Source of the DNA: Halorubrum sp. Boch-26
GTDB lineage: Archaea > Halobacteriota > Halobacteria > Halobacteriales > Haloferacaceae
Length of the DNA stretch: 33,789 nucleotides
Direction of reading: 5' to 3'
Assembly: GCF_029889805.1 (NCBI RefSeq)
Contig: NZ_JARANT010000021.1
Location: forward strand, 1 to 33,789
Shown here: piece by piece, positions 16,513 to 23,225 of the stretch
Numbering within the stretch: position 1 is the stretch's first letter
How the letters are laid out: every line of letters starts with the position of its first letter
Program-made: the position numbers and the translations under genes
Notes under the pieces: model-generated
The model's database searches: none
Told to the model about the DNA's origin: nothing
The model's input: the letters and a program-made list of their open reading frames with translations, nothing else

Positions 16513-17190
16513 TCAGGCGAACGCCCGGAGAATCCCGGCGCCGTCCGTGCTCCGACCGAGGTCCGGGAGCGTGGCGCGCTCGGGGTGCGGCATCAGCACG
16601 GCGACCGTCTCGCGCTCGCCGAGGACGCCGGCGACGTTGTCGGTGGAGCCGTTGGGGTTGGCCGCGTCGGTGACGTTCCCGTCGGCGTCGCAGTAGCGGA
16701 AGAGCACGCGGCCCTCCGCAACGAGGTCGGCGTGAGCGGCCTCGTCGATCTCGAAGCGCCCCTCGCCGTGCGCGATGGGGACCTCGATCACGTCGCCCTC
16801 GTCGTAGGCGGCGGTCCACGGCGTGTCGGCGCGCTCGACGCGCAGGTGGACGGGTTCACACTGGAAGCGGGCAGAGGCGTTGGTGGTGAACGCGCCGGGG
16901 GTGAGTCCGGACTCCGATCCGATCTGCGCGCCGTTGCAGACGCCGACCACGGGGACGCCGCCGGCGGCGGCCTCTCGGACCTCCGCCATGACCGGGGCGC
17001 GGGCGGCCATCGCGCCGGCGCGGAGGTAGTCGCCGTACGAGAAGCCGCCGGGAAGCACGATTCCGTCGGCGTCGGCGGGGAGCCCGTCCTCGTGCCAGAC
17101 GCGCTCGGCGTCGACGCCGACGTGTTCGAGCGCGCGGACCGCGTCGCGGTCGCAGTTCGAGCCGCCGAACTGGACGACGGCGACCGTCAT
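16513..17190 (-). CDS. purQ: Phosphoribosylformylglycinamidine synthase subunit PurQ (glutaminase)
   Basis: Class I glutamine amidotransferase subunit that feeds ammonia to PurL in the fourth step of purine synthesis. 225 aa, full length. It begins VAVVQFGGSNCDRD, has the nucleophile in VVGVCNGAQIGSESGLTPG and the catalytic His-Glu in LMPHPERATLPD. It overlaps purS by ATGA and is transcribed after it, so PurS and PurQ are made together, as expected for two subunits of one complex. purL is not in the window. Confidence 0.97.
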   Translation of the reverse strand: MTVAVVQFGGSNCDRDAVRALEHVGVDAERVWHEDGLPADADGIVLPGGFSYGDYLRAGAMAARAPVMAEVREAAAGGVPVVGVCNGAQIGSESGLTPGAFTTNASARFQCEPVHLRVERADTPWTAAYDEGDVIEVPIAHGEGRFEIDEAAHADLVAEGRVLFRYCDADGNVTDAANPNGSTDNVAGVLGERETVAVLMPHPERATLPDLGRSTDGAGILRAFA

Positions 17191-17438
17191 CGCTCGGTGA
17201 CCGCGACCTCGTAGTCGTGGATGGTCGGGTTGGCGAGGAGCCGCTCGGCCATCTCGTCGGCGCGGTCGGCGGCCTCGTCGGCGTCTGCCGCCTCGAGGTC
17301 CACCTCGAAGCGGTCGGCGGACCGGAGGTCCGACAGCTCGAACCCGAGGCGTTCGAGCGCCTGCTGGGTGGTCTCGGCCTCCGGATCGAGGACCCCCCGC
17401 TTCAGCCGGACCGTCACCGTCGCGGTGTATGCCGTCAT
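17187..17438 (-). CDS. purS: Phosphoribosylformylglycinamidine synthase subunit PurS
   Basis: 83-aa small structural subunit that joins PurQ to PurL. The sequence TATVTVRLKRGVLDPEAETT, then ALERLGFE and VEVDLEAAD-like strands, is typical of PurS. The ATG at 17438 has a T-rich box (TTTTTAC on the minus strand, 17462-17468) centred 27 nt upstream, which supports a leaderless start even though the frame continues open. It heads the purS-purQ operon and is divergent from purU, with a strong dyad in the shared control region. Confidence 0.95.
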   Translation of the reverse strand: MTAYTATVTVRLKRGVLDPEAETTQQALERLGFELSDLRSADRFEVDLEAADADEAADRADEMAERLLANPTIHDYEVAVTER

Positions 17439-17485
17439 GTCCGATACTGCGGAGTCGTGTGTAAAAACCGTTTTGGAACGCCTTT

Positions 17486-17507
17486 TATATCCACGTTTGT
17501 GGATATA
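17486..17507. promoter_or_regulatory. Perfect 9-bp dyad in the purS/purU divergent control region
   Basis: TATATCCAC (17486-17494), spacer GTTT, then GTGGATATA (17499-17507): a perfect inverted repeat. It overlaps the likely TATA box of purU (TTTTATA, 17483-17489) and lies about 20 bp upstream of the TATA box of purS. A repressor binding here could control both directions. The binding protein is unknown; a purine- or folate-responsive regulator would suit the genes. Confidence 0.6.
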
Positions 17508-17538
17508 TGTCGGTCGATCGTGCGGGCGGCAGGCTCCG

Positions 17539-17618
17539 CGCGGAACGAAAGGGGCAAACCCCTCCGCGACTTGGTCACGGTGTATGCAGCCGCTCGACAA
17601 CGCGGAGGTGATCGTCGC
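17539..17618 (+). promoter_or_regulatory. Structured purU leader with alternative pairings at the Shine-Dalgarno
   Basis: If transcription starts about 27 nt after the TATA box, the leader is roughly 105 nt, unusual in a genome of leaderless genes. Pairing A: CGCGGA (17539-17544) with TCCGCG (17563-17568), enclosing a GGGG-CAAA-CCCC hairpin (17551-17562) and a 6-nt bulge ACGAAA. Pairing B: CCTCCGCG (17561-17568) with CGCGGAGG (17601-17608). B covers the ribosome site GGAGGTGATC (17604-17613), which matches ten bases of the 16S 3' end. A and B exclude each other. A 12-codon ORF (ATG at 17584, product MQPLDNAEVIVA) ends in an ATGA overlap with the purU start. Confidence 0.45.
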
Positions 17619-18602
17619 ATGACCCGCGAACTGACCGAGATCACGGTGGTCGGAGGAGACAAGACCGGACTCATCGCGCGGGTCACCTCCCTGCTGTTCG
17701 AGCGGGGAATCAACATCGAGGACCTCGACCAAGCGGTCCGCGAGGGCGTCTTCCGGATGACGACGCGCGTGGACGCCTCGGAGATGGAGACCTCTCGTGG
17801 CGAGCTCCGGCGCGCGCTCGCCGAGCTCGGCCGCGAGCTCGACGTGGACATCCAGGTTCGGTTCCCGAGCGACCGGGACGCGCGTCGAATCGCGCTGCTC
17901 GTCACGAAGGAGACGCACGCGCCCGAGGCGCTGCTGGAGGCGGAGGCCAACGGCGACCTCGTCGACGACGGCGAGGACGCCGAGATCCCGGTCGTCATCG
18001 GCAACCGCGGCGACCTCAGATCGCTCGCGGAGCGCTACGACAAGCCCTTCTACGACGTGGGCGACGGCAACGGCAACACCGACGAGGGACGACTGCTCGA
18101 CCTGCTGGCAGAGTACGAGGTGGACCTGATCGCCTTGGCCCGCTACATGCGCATCCTCTCGCCCGAGGTCGTCTTCCGGTACGAGGGCCGGATCATCAAC
18201 GTCCACCCCTCCCTGCTGCCGGCGTTCCCCGGCGCGGAGGCGTACCGACAGGCGAAGGACGCCGGCGTCCGGATCGCGGGCGTCACCGCCCATTACGTCA
18301 CGACCGACCTCGATCAGGGACCCGTGATCGCCCAGCGCTCCTTCGACGTGCCCGCGGGCGCCGACGTCGACGAGATCAAGCGCCGCGGGCAGCCCCTCGA
18401 GGCCGACGTGCTGCTCGACGCTGTCCGCCTCCACCTCGCCGACGCGATTGCGATTCACCGCGGAACGGTCCACGTGCGCGAGGACGACGACGTCGACGCG
18501 CAGCTCGGCCTCAGCGAGGCGGCGATCGACGCCAACCCCGACGAGCCGGTCGACGGCGAGCCGCTGTCGCGCTCGGAGACGCCGCCGGCCGGGAGCGACT
18601 GA
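17619..18602 (+). CDS. purU: Formyltetrahydrofolate deformylase
   Basis: Hydrolyses 10-formyl-THF to formate and THF. 327 aa: an N-terminal ACT domain (TEITVVGGDKTGLIARVTSL, residues about 5-80), then a formyltransferase-like catalytic domain with INVHPSLLPAFPGAEAY (catalytic Asn-His) and TTDLDQGPVIAQ (catalytic Asp). The acidic C-terminal tail of about 35 residues is typical of halophiles. The start ATG at 17619 has a perfect Shine-Dalgarno sequence inside the structured leader. Together with fhs, formate dehydrogenase and gcvT it balances the formyl-, methylene- and free-THF pools; the formate can be re-used in purine synthesis. The stop codon lies inside the first copy of a 24-bp triplication. 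Confidence 0.94.
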   Translation: MTRELTEITVVGGDKTGLIARVTSLLFERGINIEDLDQAVREGVFRMTTRVDASEMETSRGELRRALAELGRELDVDIQVRFPSDRDARRIALLVTKETHAPEALLEAEANGDLVDDGEDAEIPVVIGNRGDLRSLAERYDKPFYDVGDGNGNTDEGRLLDLLAEYEVDLIALARYMRILSPEVVFRYEGRIINVHPSLLPAFPGAEAYRQAKDAGVRIAGVTAHYVTTDLDQGPVIAQRSFDVPAGADVDEIKRRGQPLEADVLLDAVRLHLADAIAIHRGTVHVREDDDVDAQLGLSEAAIDANPDEPVDGEPLSRSETPPAGSD

Positions 18603-18671
18603 CCGTCGGTGCGCGGGAGCGACTGACCGTCGGTGCGCGGGAGCGACTGACCGTCGGTGCGCGGGAGCGAC
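18591..18671 (+). repeat. 24-bp tandem repeat spanning the purU stop codon (3 copies plus part)
   Basis: The unit starts GGGAGCGACTGACCGTCGG and is present identically at 18591-18614, 18615-18638 and 18639-18662, with a partial copy (GGGAGCGAC) at 18663-18671. Each full copy repeats Gly-Ser-Asp-stop in the purU frame, so the coding end is copied into the 3' region. Perfect identity points to recent replication slippage. Confidence 0.95.
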
Positions 18672-18733
18672 CGATCTCCGGGAGGCTCGGTTGAACCGGC
18701 GAGCGGGAGGGACGGACGTCGCGGAGCGGACCC

Positions 18734-21700
18734 CTATCGCCCGTCGTCTCCGTCCTCGATCGACTCCATGACGCGGGCGTGGAACTCCCGGAGCACCGCC
18801 GACTCGTCGTCGGCGAGCACCGTGTCGGAGTCGACGAGCGTCGCGAGCCCGAACGACAGCGGGGTCGGCGAGTCGACCGTGTGGCGGACGACCTCGATGT
18901 CTCCGACCGCAACCCCGCCGAGGACCTCACGGAGCCCGTCGACGTCGAGCCGGTCCTCCAAAAGTTCCCGATACGTCTCCTCCGCCACGGCGAACTCCTC
19001 GAGCTCCTCGGCGAACGACAGCAGCATCTCGGCCGACACCTGCTGTTCGGACGCCGTCTTCTCGTACCCCTTGTACCGTTTTAAGATGAGCAGCGAGCGG
19101 GCGGCGTCGATCCGGAAGTAGCGCTGGTGGAGATCGGTCCCCCGCACCGCCTCGCGGAGGTCGTCACGGACCGTCTCGGGGTCCAATTCGCGGAGGACCG
19201 CGGCGACGTCGACCTTGCGGTTCAGCGGGAGTGCGAGCGAGAAGCCGCGGTCCGCGACCGCGACCGCGACGTTCGCGTCCGTGCGGTTCGCGACCGCGCC
19301 GGCGACGAGCCGCGAGAGGCCGTCGTTGAACCGGCGGCCGTAGTTCGAGTGGACGTAGAACCGGCGCTTGTACTCGGCGCGGTCGAGCTCCTCCTCGACG
19401 ACGAGCCGCCCGGGGGTGGGAACGCTCTCGGCGCCAGCGTACGCGACCTGTTCGTCGTACATTCGAGTGATCGCCCGGACCGCGCTCCCGTCCAGGGGGA
19501 ACCCCCGGAGCCACGCGCGGACCGCGGGCGGCCCCCCGTCTCGGAGCCGATCGAGTAATTCGCTCTGGAACGCCAGCACCTCCCGTGCGAGGTCGTACGA
19601 GAGGGGCAGTCGCTCGGAGTACCACGAGGGGACGGTCGGGCGCTCGCTCGTCCGATCGACGTACACCTTCGAGCCGCGGCGGTACCGGAAGGCGAACCGC
19701 TCGCCGCCCAGCGCGAACACGTCGCCGGAGCCGAGCGTGTCGAGGTAGCTCTCGTCGAGCGTTCCGACCGGGTCGCCGTCGCGCGTGAGCACCCGACAGC
19801 TGAACGAGTCCGGGATCGTCCCGATGTTCGTCATGTAAATGACCCGCGCGAGCCGGCCGCGCTTCCCGACGAGCAGCTCGCCGACCGGATGCTCCTCGTG
19901 GTGGTGTTCGCCGTCCGGCGGGTCGTTCTCGTCGCGCCACACCTTCGGGTAGACGTTCCGGTCTTCGAGCCCCTCGTAGTCGGCCGTGAGGTACCGCATG
20001 AGCCGTTCGTACTCGTCCTCGCCGAAGTCGCGGTACGGGTGCGCGCGGCGGAGCGTCTCGCGGACCTCGCGGTCGGGCCGAATCCGATTGATGGCCATCC
20101 CGTAGACGTGCTGAGCGGCCACGTCGTAGGCGCCCTCCGGCAGGAACACGCGATCGACGAACCCCTCTTCGGCGCGGGCGAGCATCGCCGCGCACTCGAT
20201 CAGCTCGTCGCGGTCGAGCGCGAACACCCGTCCCTCGACGGTCTCGCCGGGGCTGTGTCCGGCGCGGCCGACGCGCTGGAGCAGCGCCGCGACCGACTTC
20301 GGCGACCCCACCTGCACCACCAGATCGAGGTGGGGCATGTCGATGCCGAGTTCGAGGCTCGTCGAGGTGGTGACCACGTCGAGCTCGCCCGCCTTCAGCC
20401 CCTCCTCGATCCGGGTCCGCCGTCCCTCGCCGAGGCTCCCGTGGTGACAGCCGGAATCCGACTCGTCGTACCCGAACCGCTCGCGGAGCTCTTGGAGGGT
20501 GCGCTCCGCGCCCGACCGAGAGTTCGTGAACACTAGCGTGTTCTCGTGGGCCTCGATCAGCTCGTGGAGCGAGTCGTAGAAGCGGTCGATGACGACGGAC
20601 CGGGGCGTGTGGATCAGGTCGGCCGCCGGCGTTCGGAGTTCGAGGTCGAACTCCCGGACGAACCGCGCGTCCACCAGCTCGTACGGGCGGGGTTCGAGCC
20701 CCGACTCGTCGCCGACACCGTCGGACTGCGTCCGACTGTCACCGGGCGAAGCCCGGTTGCCCGAGGGACTGTGTCCCTCGCTGCCAGAGGCGCCTTGCGC
20801 CTCGCTGTCGCCGGATTGCATCCGGCTGTTAGAGGGACTTCGTCCCTCGCTGTCGCCGGCGACGCGTTCGCGGCCGACGAGGAACTCGGCGACCTCGTCG
20901 AGCGGTTCGACCGTCGCCGAGCAGCCGATTCGGGTCGGCGAGGCGTCGGCCAAGTCGGCGAGTCGCTCCAGTGAGACCGAGAGGTGGGTGCCGCGCTTGT
21001 TCGCCGCCAGCGAGTGGATCTCGTCGACGATGACGTACTCGACGGTCCGGAGCTTCTCCTTGAACTTCGGGGAGTTGAGGAGTATCGCCAGCGTCTCCGG
21101 CGTGGTGTTGAGCACGTGCGGGGTCTCCGTCAGCATCGCCTGTCGGTCCGCCTTGCTCGTGTCGCCGTGGCGGATCGCCTGCCGGACGCCGGGGTCTGGG
21201 TCACCCTCCTCACCGTCTCGGGTCTCCATCTCCGCCGCGATCCCCTCTATCGGAACCTCCAGGTTCCGCTTGATGTCGTTCGCGAGCGACTTCAGCGGCG
21301 AGACGTAGAGACAGTACACAGAATTACCCAGCTCGCCCGCCCGCTCCCGTGCGAAGAGGTCGTCGAGCACGGCGATGAAAGACGCGAGGGTCTTCCCGCT
21401 CCCGGTCGGCGCGGCGACGAGGCAGTTCCGGCCGTCGTCGACGTGGGGGATCGCCTCGCGCTGCGGCGGGGTGAAGAAGCCGCCGTTCTCGCCGACGTAC
21501 GCGCCGAACTCCTCGACCCACCAGCGGCGGACCGGCGGCGAGAGCCGATCGAGCGCGTCGGCGTCCGGGAGGGGAACGGTCTCAGGGTCGAACTCGACGG
21601 ACGGGGCGTCGTCGGACTGCGTCCGACTGTCACCGGGCGAAGCCCGGTTGCCCGAGAGACTCTGTCCCTCGCTGCCAGAGGCGTGTGGCGCCTCGCTGTC

Positions 21701-21772
21701 GCCGGCGAGGGCCTCGCGGAGGAGCGCCCGCGCCGACGGGCGCTCCGCGCCGCGTTCCGTGACTTCTGTCAC
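18734..21772 (-). CDS. Lhr-type superfamily 2 DNA helicase with two in-frame palindromic insertions
   Basis: Large ATP-dependent helicase of the Lhr family, linked in archaea to DNA repair and branched-DNA unwinding. 1012 aa from the GTG at 21772; the frame is open 53 codons further but without domain content. Motifs: Q-like FTPPQREAIPHV, Walker A AAPTGSGKT (Lys127), Walker B VIVDEIHSL (250-253), motif III GCSATVEPL, then RecA2 with LVFTNSRSGAERT, STSLELGIDMP and LLQRVGRAGHSPG. The rest is the winged-helix and Lhr C-terminal region. Two Gly/Ser/Asp-rich peptides interrupt it: about residues 24-54, before the core, and about 306-351, in the loop between the two RecA domains. Both are encoded by arrays of short hairpins. 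The core motifs are undamaged, so the protein is probably active. Confidence 0.92.
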   Translation of the reverse strand: MTEVTERGAERPSARALLREALAGDSEAPHASGSEGQSLSGNRASPGDSRTQSDDAPSVEFDPETVPLPDADALDRLSPPVRRWWVEEFGAYVGENGGFFTPPQREAIPHVDDGRNCLVAAPTGSGKTLASFIAVLDDLFARERAGELGNSVYCLYVSPLKSLANDIKRNLEVPIEGIAAEMETRDGEEGDPDPGVRQAIRHGDTSKADRQAMLTETPHVLNTTPETLAILLNSPKFKEKLRTVEYVIVDEIHSLAANKRGTHLSVSLERLADLADASPTRIGCSATVEPLDEVAEFLVGRERVAGDSEGRSPSNSRMQSGDSEAQGASGSEGHSPSGNRASPGDSRTQSDGVGDESGLEPRPYELVDARFVREFDLELRTPAADLIHTPRSVVIDRFYDSLHELIEAHENTLVFTNSRSGAERTLQELRERFGYDESDSGCHHGSLGEGRRTRIEEGLKAGELDVVTTSTSLELGIDMPHLDLVVQVGSPKSVAALLQRVGRAGHSPGETVEGRVFALDRDELIECAAMLARAEEGFVDRVFLPEGAYDVAAQHVYGMAINRIRPDREVRETLRRAHPYRDFGEDEYERLMRYLTADYEGLEDRNVYPKVWRDENDPPDGEHHHEEHPVGELLVGKRGRLARVIYMTNIGTIPDSFSCRVLTRDGDPVGTLDESYLDTLGSGDVFALGGERFAFRYRRGSKVYVDRTSERPTVPSWYSERLPLSYDLAREVLAFQSELLDRLRDGGPPAVRAWLRGFPLDGSAVRAITRMYDEQVAYAGAESVPTPGRLVVEEELDRAEYKRRFYVHSNYGRRFNDGLSRLVAGAVANRTDANVAVAVADRGFSLALPLNRKVDVAAVLRELDPETVRDDLREAVRGTDLHQRYFRIDAARSLLILKRYKGYEKTASEQQVSAEMLLSFAEELEEFAVAEETYRELLEDRLDVDGLREVLGGVAVGDIEVVRHTVDSPTPLSFGLATLVDSDTVLADDESAVLREFHARVMESIEDGDDGR
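20720..20854 (-). repeat. Array of six short hairpins inserted in-frame in the helicase gene
   Basis: Six hairpins in a row, each with arms of about 7 bp and a 3-nt loop: 20720-20736 (GTCGGAC-TGC-GTCCGAC), 20741-20757 (ACCGGGC-GAA-GCCCGGT), 20763-20779 (GAGGGAC-TGT-GTCCCTC), 20787-20803 (GAGGCGC-CTT-GCGCCTC), 20810-20826 (GCCGGAT-TGC-ATCCGGC) and 20832-20848 (GAGGGAC-TTC-GTCCCTC). Linkers of 4-6 nt are mostly GCTGTC or GCTGCCA-like. The array is translated on the minus strand as GDSEGRSPSNSRMQS followed by GDSEAQGASGSEGHSPSG and NRASPGDSRTQSD. Confidence 0.92.
21611..21700 (-). repeat. Second copy of the hairpin array, four hairpins
   Basis: Same order as the first four hairpins of the other array: 21611-21627 and 21632-21648 identical, 21654-21670 with one mismatch in the stem (GAGAGAC-TCT-GTCCCTC), and 21678-21694 with a G-T pair (GAGGCGT-GTG-GCGCCTC). 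It ends in the same GCTGTCGCCGGCGA boundary. It is translated as GDSEAPHASGSEGQSLSG followed by NRASPGDSRTQSD, near the helicase N-terminus. Confidence 0.92.
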
Positions 21773-21901
21773 TGTCGCGTACGTGGGCGCGCGGAGGGAT
21801 ATCGGTTGTGTCGGTGCCGGGTGTCGGCCGCGTGGACCTCGGCGGTCGGCACGCCGCGCGAGCGACGCGACCGCACTCGTCGCGGTGCGCGAACCGGCCC
21901 G

Positions 21902-21908
21902 CTTATCC
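21902..21908 (+). promoter_or_regulatory. TATA-like box for the CMP-kinase-family gene
   Basis: CTTATCC centred 29 nt before the ATG at 21934; standard position for a leaderless transcript. Confidence 0.4.
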
Positions 21909-21933
21909 GCTATCCGTCCGTGACGCCGCACGT

Positions 21934-22548
21934 ATGAGTGGAACCTCGCGGGCGACGGAGCGGGAAATCGACCGAAACCTGTTCGTCACCGTCTCCGGTC
22001 CGCCGGGCTGCGGGGCGACGACGCTGGTCGAGGGGCTGGCGGAGGCGCTCGACTGCGGCTACGTCTCCGGCGGGGAGCTGTTCCGCGAAATCGCCGCTGA
22101 GCGCGACATGAGTCTGTCGCAGCTGATCGCGAAGACCGGCGAGTCCGAGGAGATCGACCGCGCGCTCGACCGGCGCCTCCGCCGGATCGCCGAGAAGTGG
22201 GGCGCCGCGAACAAGGCGTTCATCCTGGAGTCGCGCCTCGCCGGGTGGATCGCCGGGAACCGCGCCGACGTTCGGATCTGGCTCGACGCGCCCGACGAGG
22301 TGCGCGCCGACCGGACGCTCGACCGCGAGGAGATGACCTCCGAGATGCAGGTCCGCGAGGTGATAGAGGAGAAGCGCTACCAGTCGTACTACGGGATCGA
22401 CCTGTCCGATCGCTCGATATACGACCTCGCGATCAACACGGGGCGGTGGGACGTCGAGACGACGCTCGACGTCGCGCTCACCGCGATCGAAGGGTACGAC
22501 GTCAACGCCGACGAGGGCGCGTTCGACACGCCCGACTTCGAGATCTAG
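21934..22548 (+). CDS. Cytidylate-kinase-family protein with altered P-loop
   Basis: 204 aa, similar throughout to archaeal (d)CMP kinases: LFVTVSGPPG at the N-terminus, YVSGGELFREIAAERDMSL in the substrate region, EEIDRALDRRLRRIA, FILESRLAGWIAG, VRIWLDAPDEVRADR in the lid, and YYGIDLSDRSIYDLAINT. The normal reaction is transfer of phosphate from ATP to CMP. The P-loop reads GPPGCGATT, so Ala28 sits where most kinases have Lys. Some archaeal members of this family also deviate there, so loss of activity does not follow automatically. The ATG at 21934 was chosen because it is preceded by a well-placed TATA-like box; upstream codons are not protein-like. No operon partner is apparent. Confidence 0.85.
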   Translation: MSGTSRATEREIDRNLFVTVSGPPGCGATTLVEGLAEALDCGYVSGGELFREIAAERDMSLSQLIAKTGESEEIDRALDRRLRRIAEKWGAANKAFILESRLAGWIAGNRADVRIWLDAPDEVRADRTLDREEMTSEMQVREVIEEKRYQSYYGIDLSDRSIYDLAINTGRWDVETTLDVALTAIEGYDVNADEGAFDTPDFEI

Positions 22549-22566
22549 GTGAAATCCGGCCGTCGC

Positions 22567-22902
22567 TCAGGCGTCGGCGGGCGCGCCGGTCTCCAGTTCG
22601 AAGTCCCACTCCTCGTAGCCGCCGGCCATGCTGGCGACGACGACGCCGTCCTCGACGCCCTCGTAGCTGCTGATCAGCATCGCGGCCTGCTTCGAGGACT
22701 GGCCGACCGGACACGCGCAGACGACGTCGGTGTCGTCCCACTCGATATCGGGGACCCGAGACGGGAGATCTCCGAGCGGCACGTTGATCGCGCCGGGGAT
22801 GTGGCCCTGCTCGTACTGCGCGGGCGATCGCGTGTCGATGACGCGGACGTCGCCCGTCTGCACGCGCTCGTTGACTTCCTCGGGGGCGAGTTCCTCGACC
22901 AT
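22567..22902 (-). CDS. Rhodanese-domain sulfurtransferase
   Basis: 111-aa single rhodanese domain. It contains VRVIDTRSPAQYEQGHIPGAINVPL, the typical CH2A-type motif, and the active loop VCACPVGQSSKQAAML with the likely persulfide-bearing Cys in CPVGQSS. It should carry sulfur as a persulfide and pass it to an acceptor. The ATG at 22902 is two bases after the stop of the 56-aa gene and is preceded by AAGGAG, so the two are one transcript. A cysteine synthase, an E1-like UbaA and a ubiquitin-like protein are encoded within 3 kb, which makes a sulfur-relay role attractive. Confidence 0.92.
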   Translation of the reverse strand: MVEELAPEEVNERVQTGDVRVIDTRSPAQYEQGHIPGAINVPLGDLPSRVPDIEWDDTDVVCACPVGQSSKQAAMLISSYEGVEDGVVVASMAGGYEEWDFELETGAPADA

Positions 22903-22904
22903 GA

Positions 22905-23075
22905 TTACTCCTTCCGCACGGGGTTGCGGTAGCGACCGTCGCCCGACTTCCACACCTCGGCGGTCGCGTCGTCCGAAAGCACCTCGGCGGTCGCGTCGTC
23001 CGAAAGCACCTCGGCGGTCCCATCCTCAAGCCCGTCGGGGATCCCGACGACGTCGTCCCACGATGGTTTACTCAT
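22905..23075 (-). CDS. 56-aa acidic protein with duplicated segment, upstream of rhodanese
   Basis: Starts MSKPSWDDVVGIPDGLED, then two copies of TAEVLSDDA encoded by a 27-bp direct duplication (22954-22980 and 22981-23007, with part of a third), and ends SGDGRYRNPVRKE. It lies 2 nt upstream of the rhodanese start with a Shine-Dalgarno sequence formed from its last codons, so the two are coupled. I recognise no family; the non-repeat ends look conserved-protein-like (WDDVVGIP, RYRNPVRK). A partner role with the rhodanese is inference from coupling alone. Confidence 0.65.
   Translation of the reverse strand: MSKPSWDDVVGIPDGLEDGTAEVLSDDATAEVLSDDATAEVWKSGDGRYRNPVRKE
22954..23021 (-). repeat. 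27-bp in-frame tandem duplication
   Basis: Identical copies at 22954-22980 and 22981-23007 and the first 12-14 bases of a third at 23008-23021. It adds nine codons per copy to the 56-aa gene without breaking the frame. Confidence 0.9.
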
Positions 23076-23225
23076 GCGGAGCGGTACGCGACTGCCCCGG
23101 TAACCCCTTTCGTGACCGGCAGACTTCTCCCGTATCTCGGACGCACAAATCCGACGAACGACCGCGATGAGGGTCGAGGCCGCCGTTTCCGTCGGACTCT
23201 TGTCGGAGAGCGGTCTACGTGACCT

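Noticed and set aside
17521-17618. Known riboswitch class (glycine, THF or c-di-GMP) before purU
   Set aside because: Short matches such as GAAAGGGGCAAAC recall parts of known classes, but the full cores are missing; kept only as an unclassified structured leader.
18591-18671. CRISPR array
   Set aside because: The copies are directly joined with no spacers; this is a simple tandem duplication.
20720-20854. CRISPR array or tandem terminator cluster
   Set aside because: Units are different palindromes, not one repeat with unique spacers, and the whole stretch is translated within a helicase with intact motifs.
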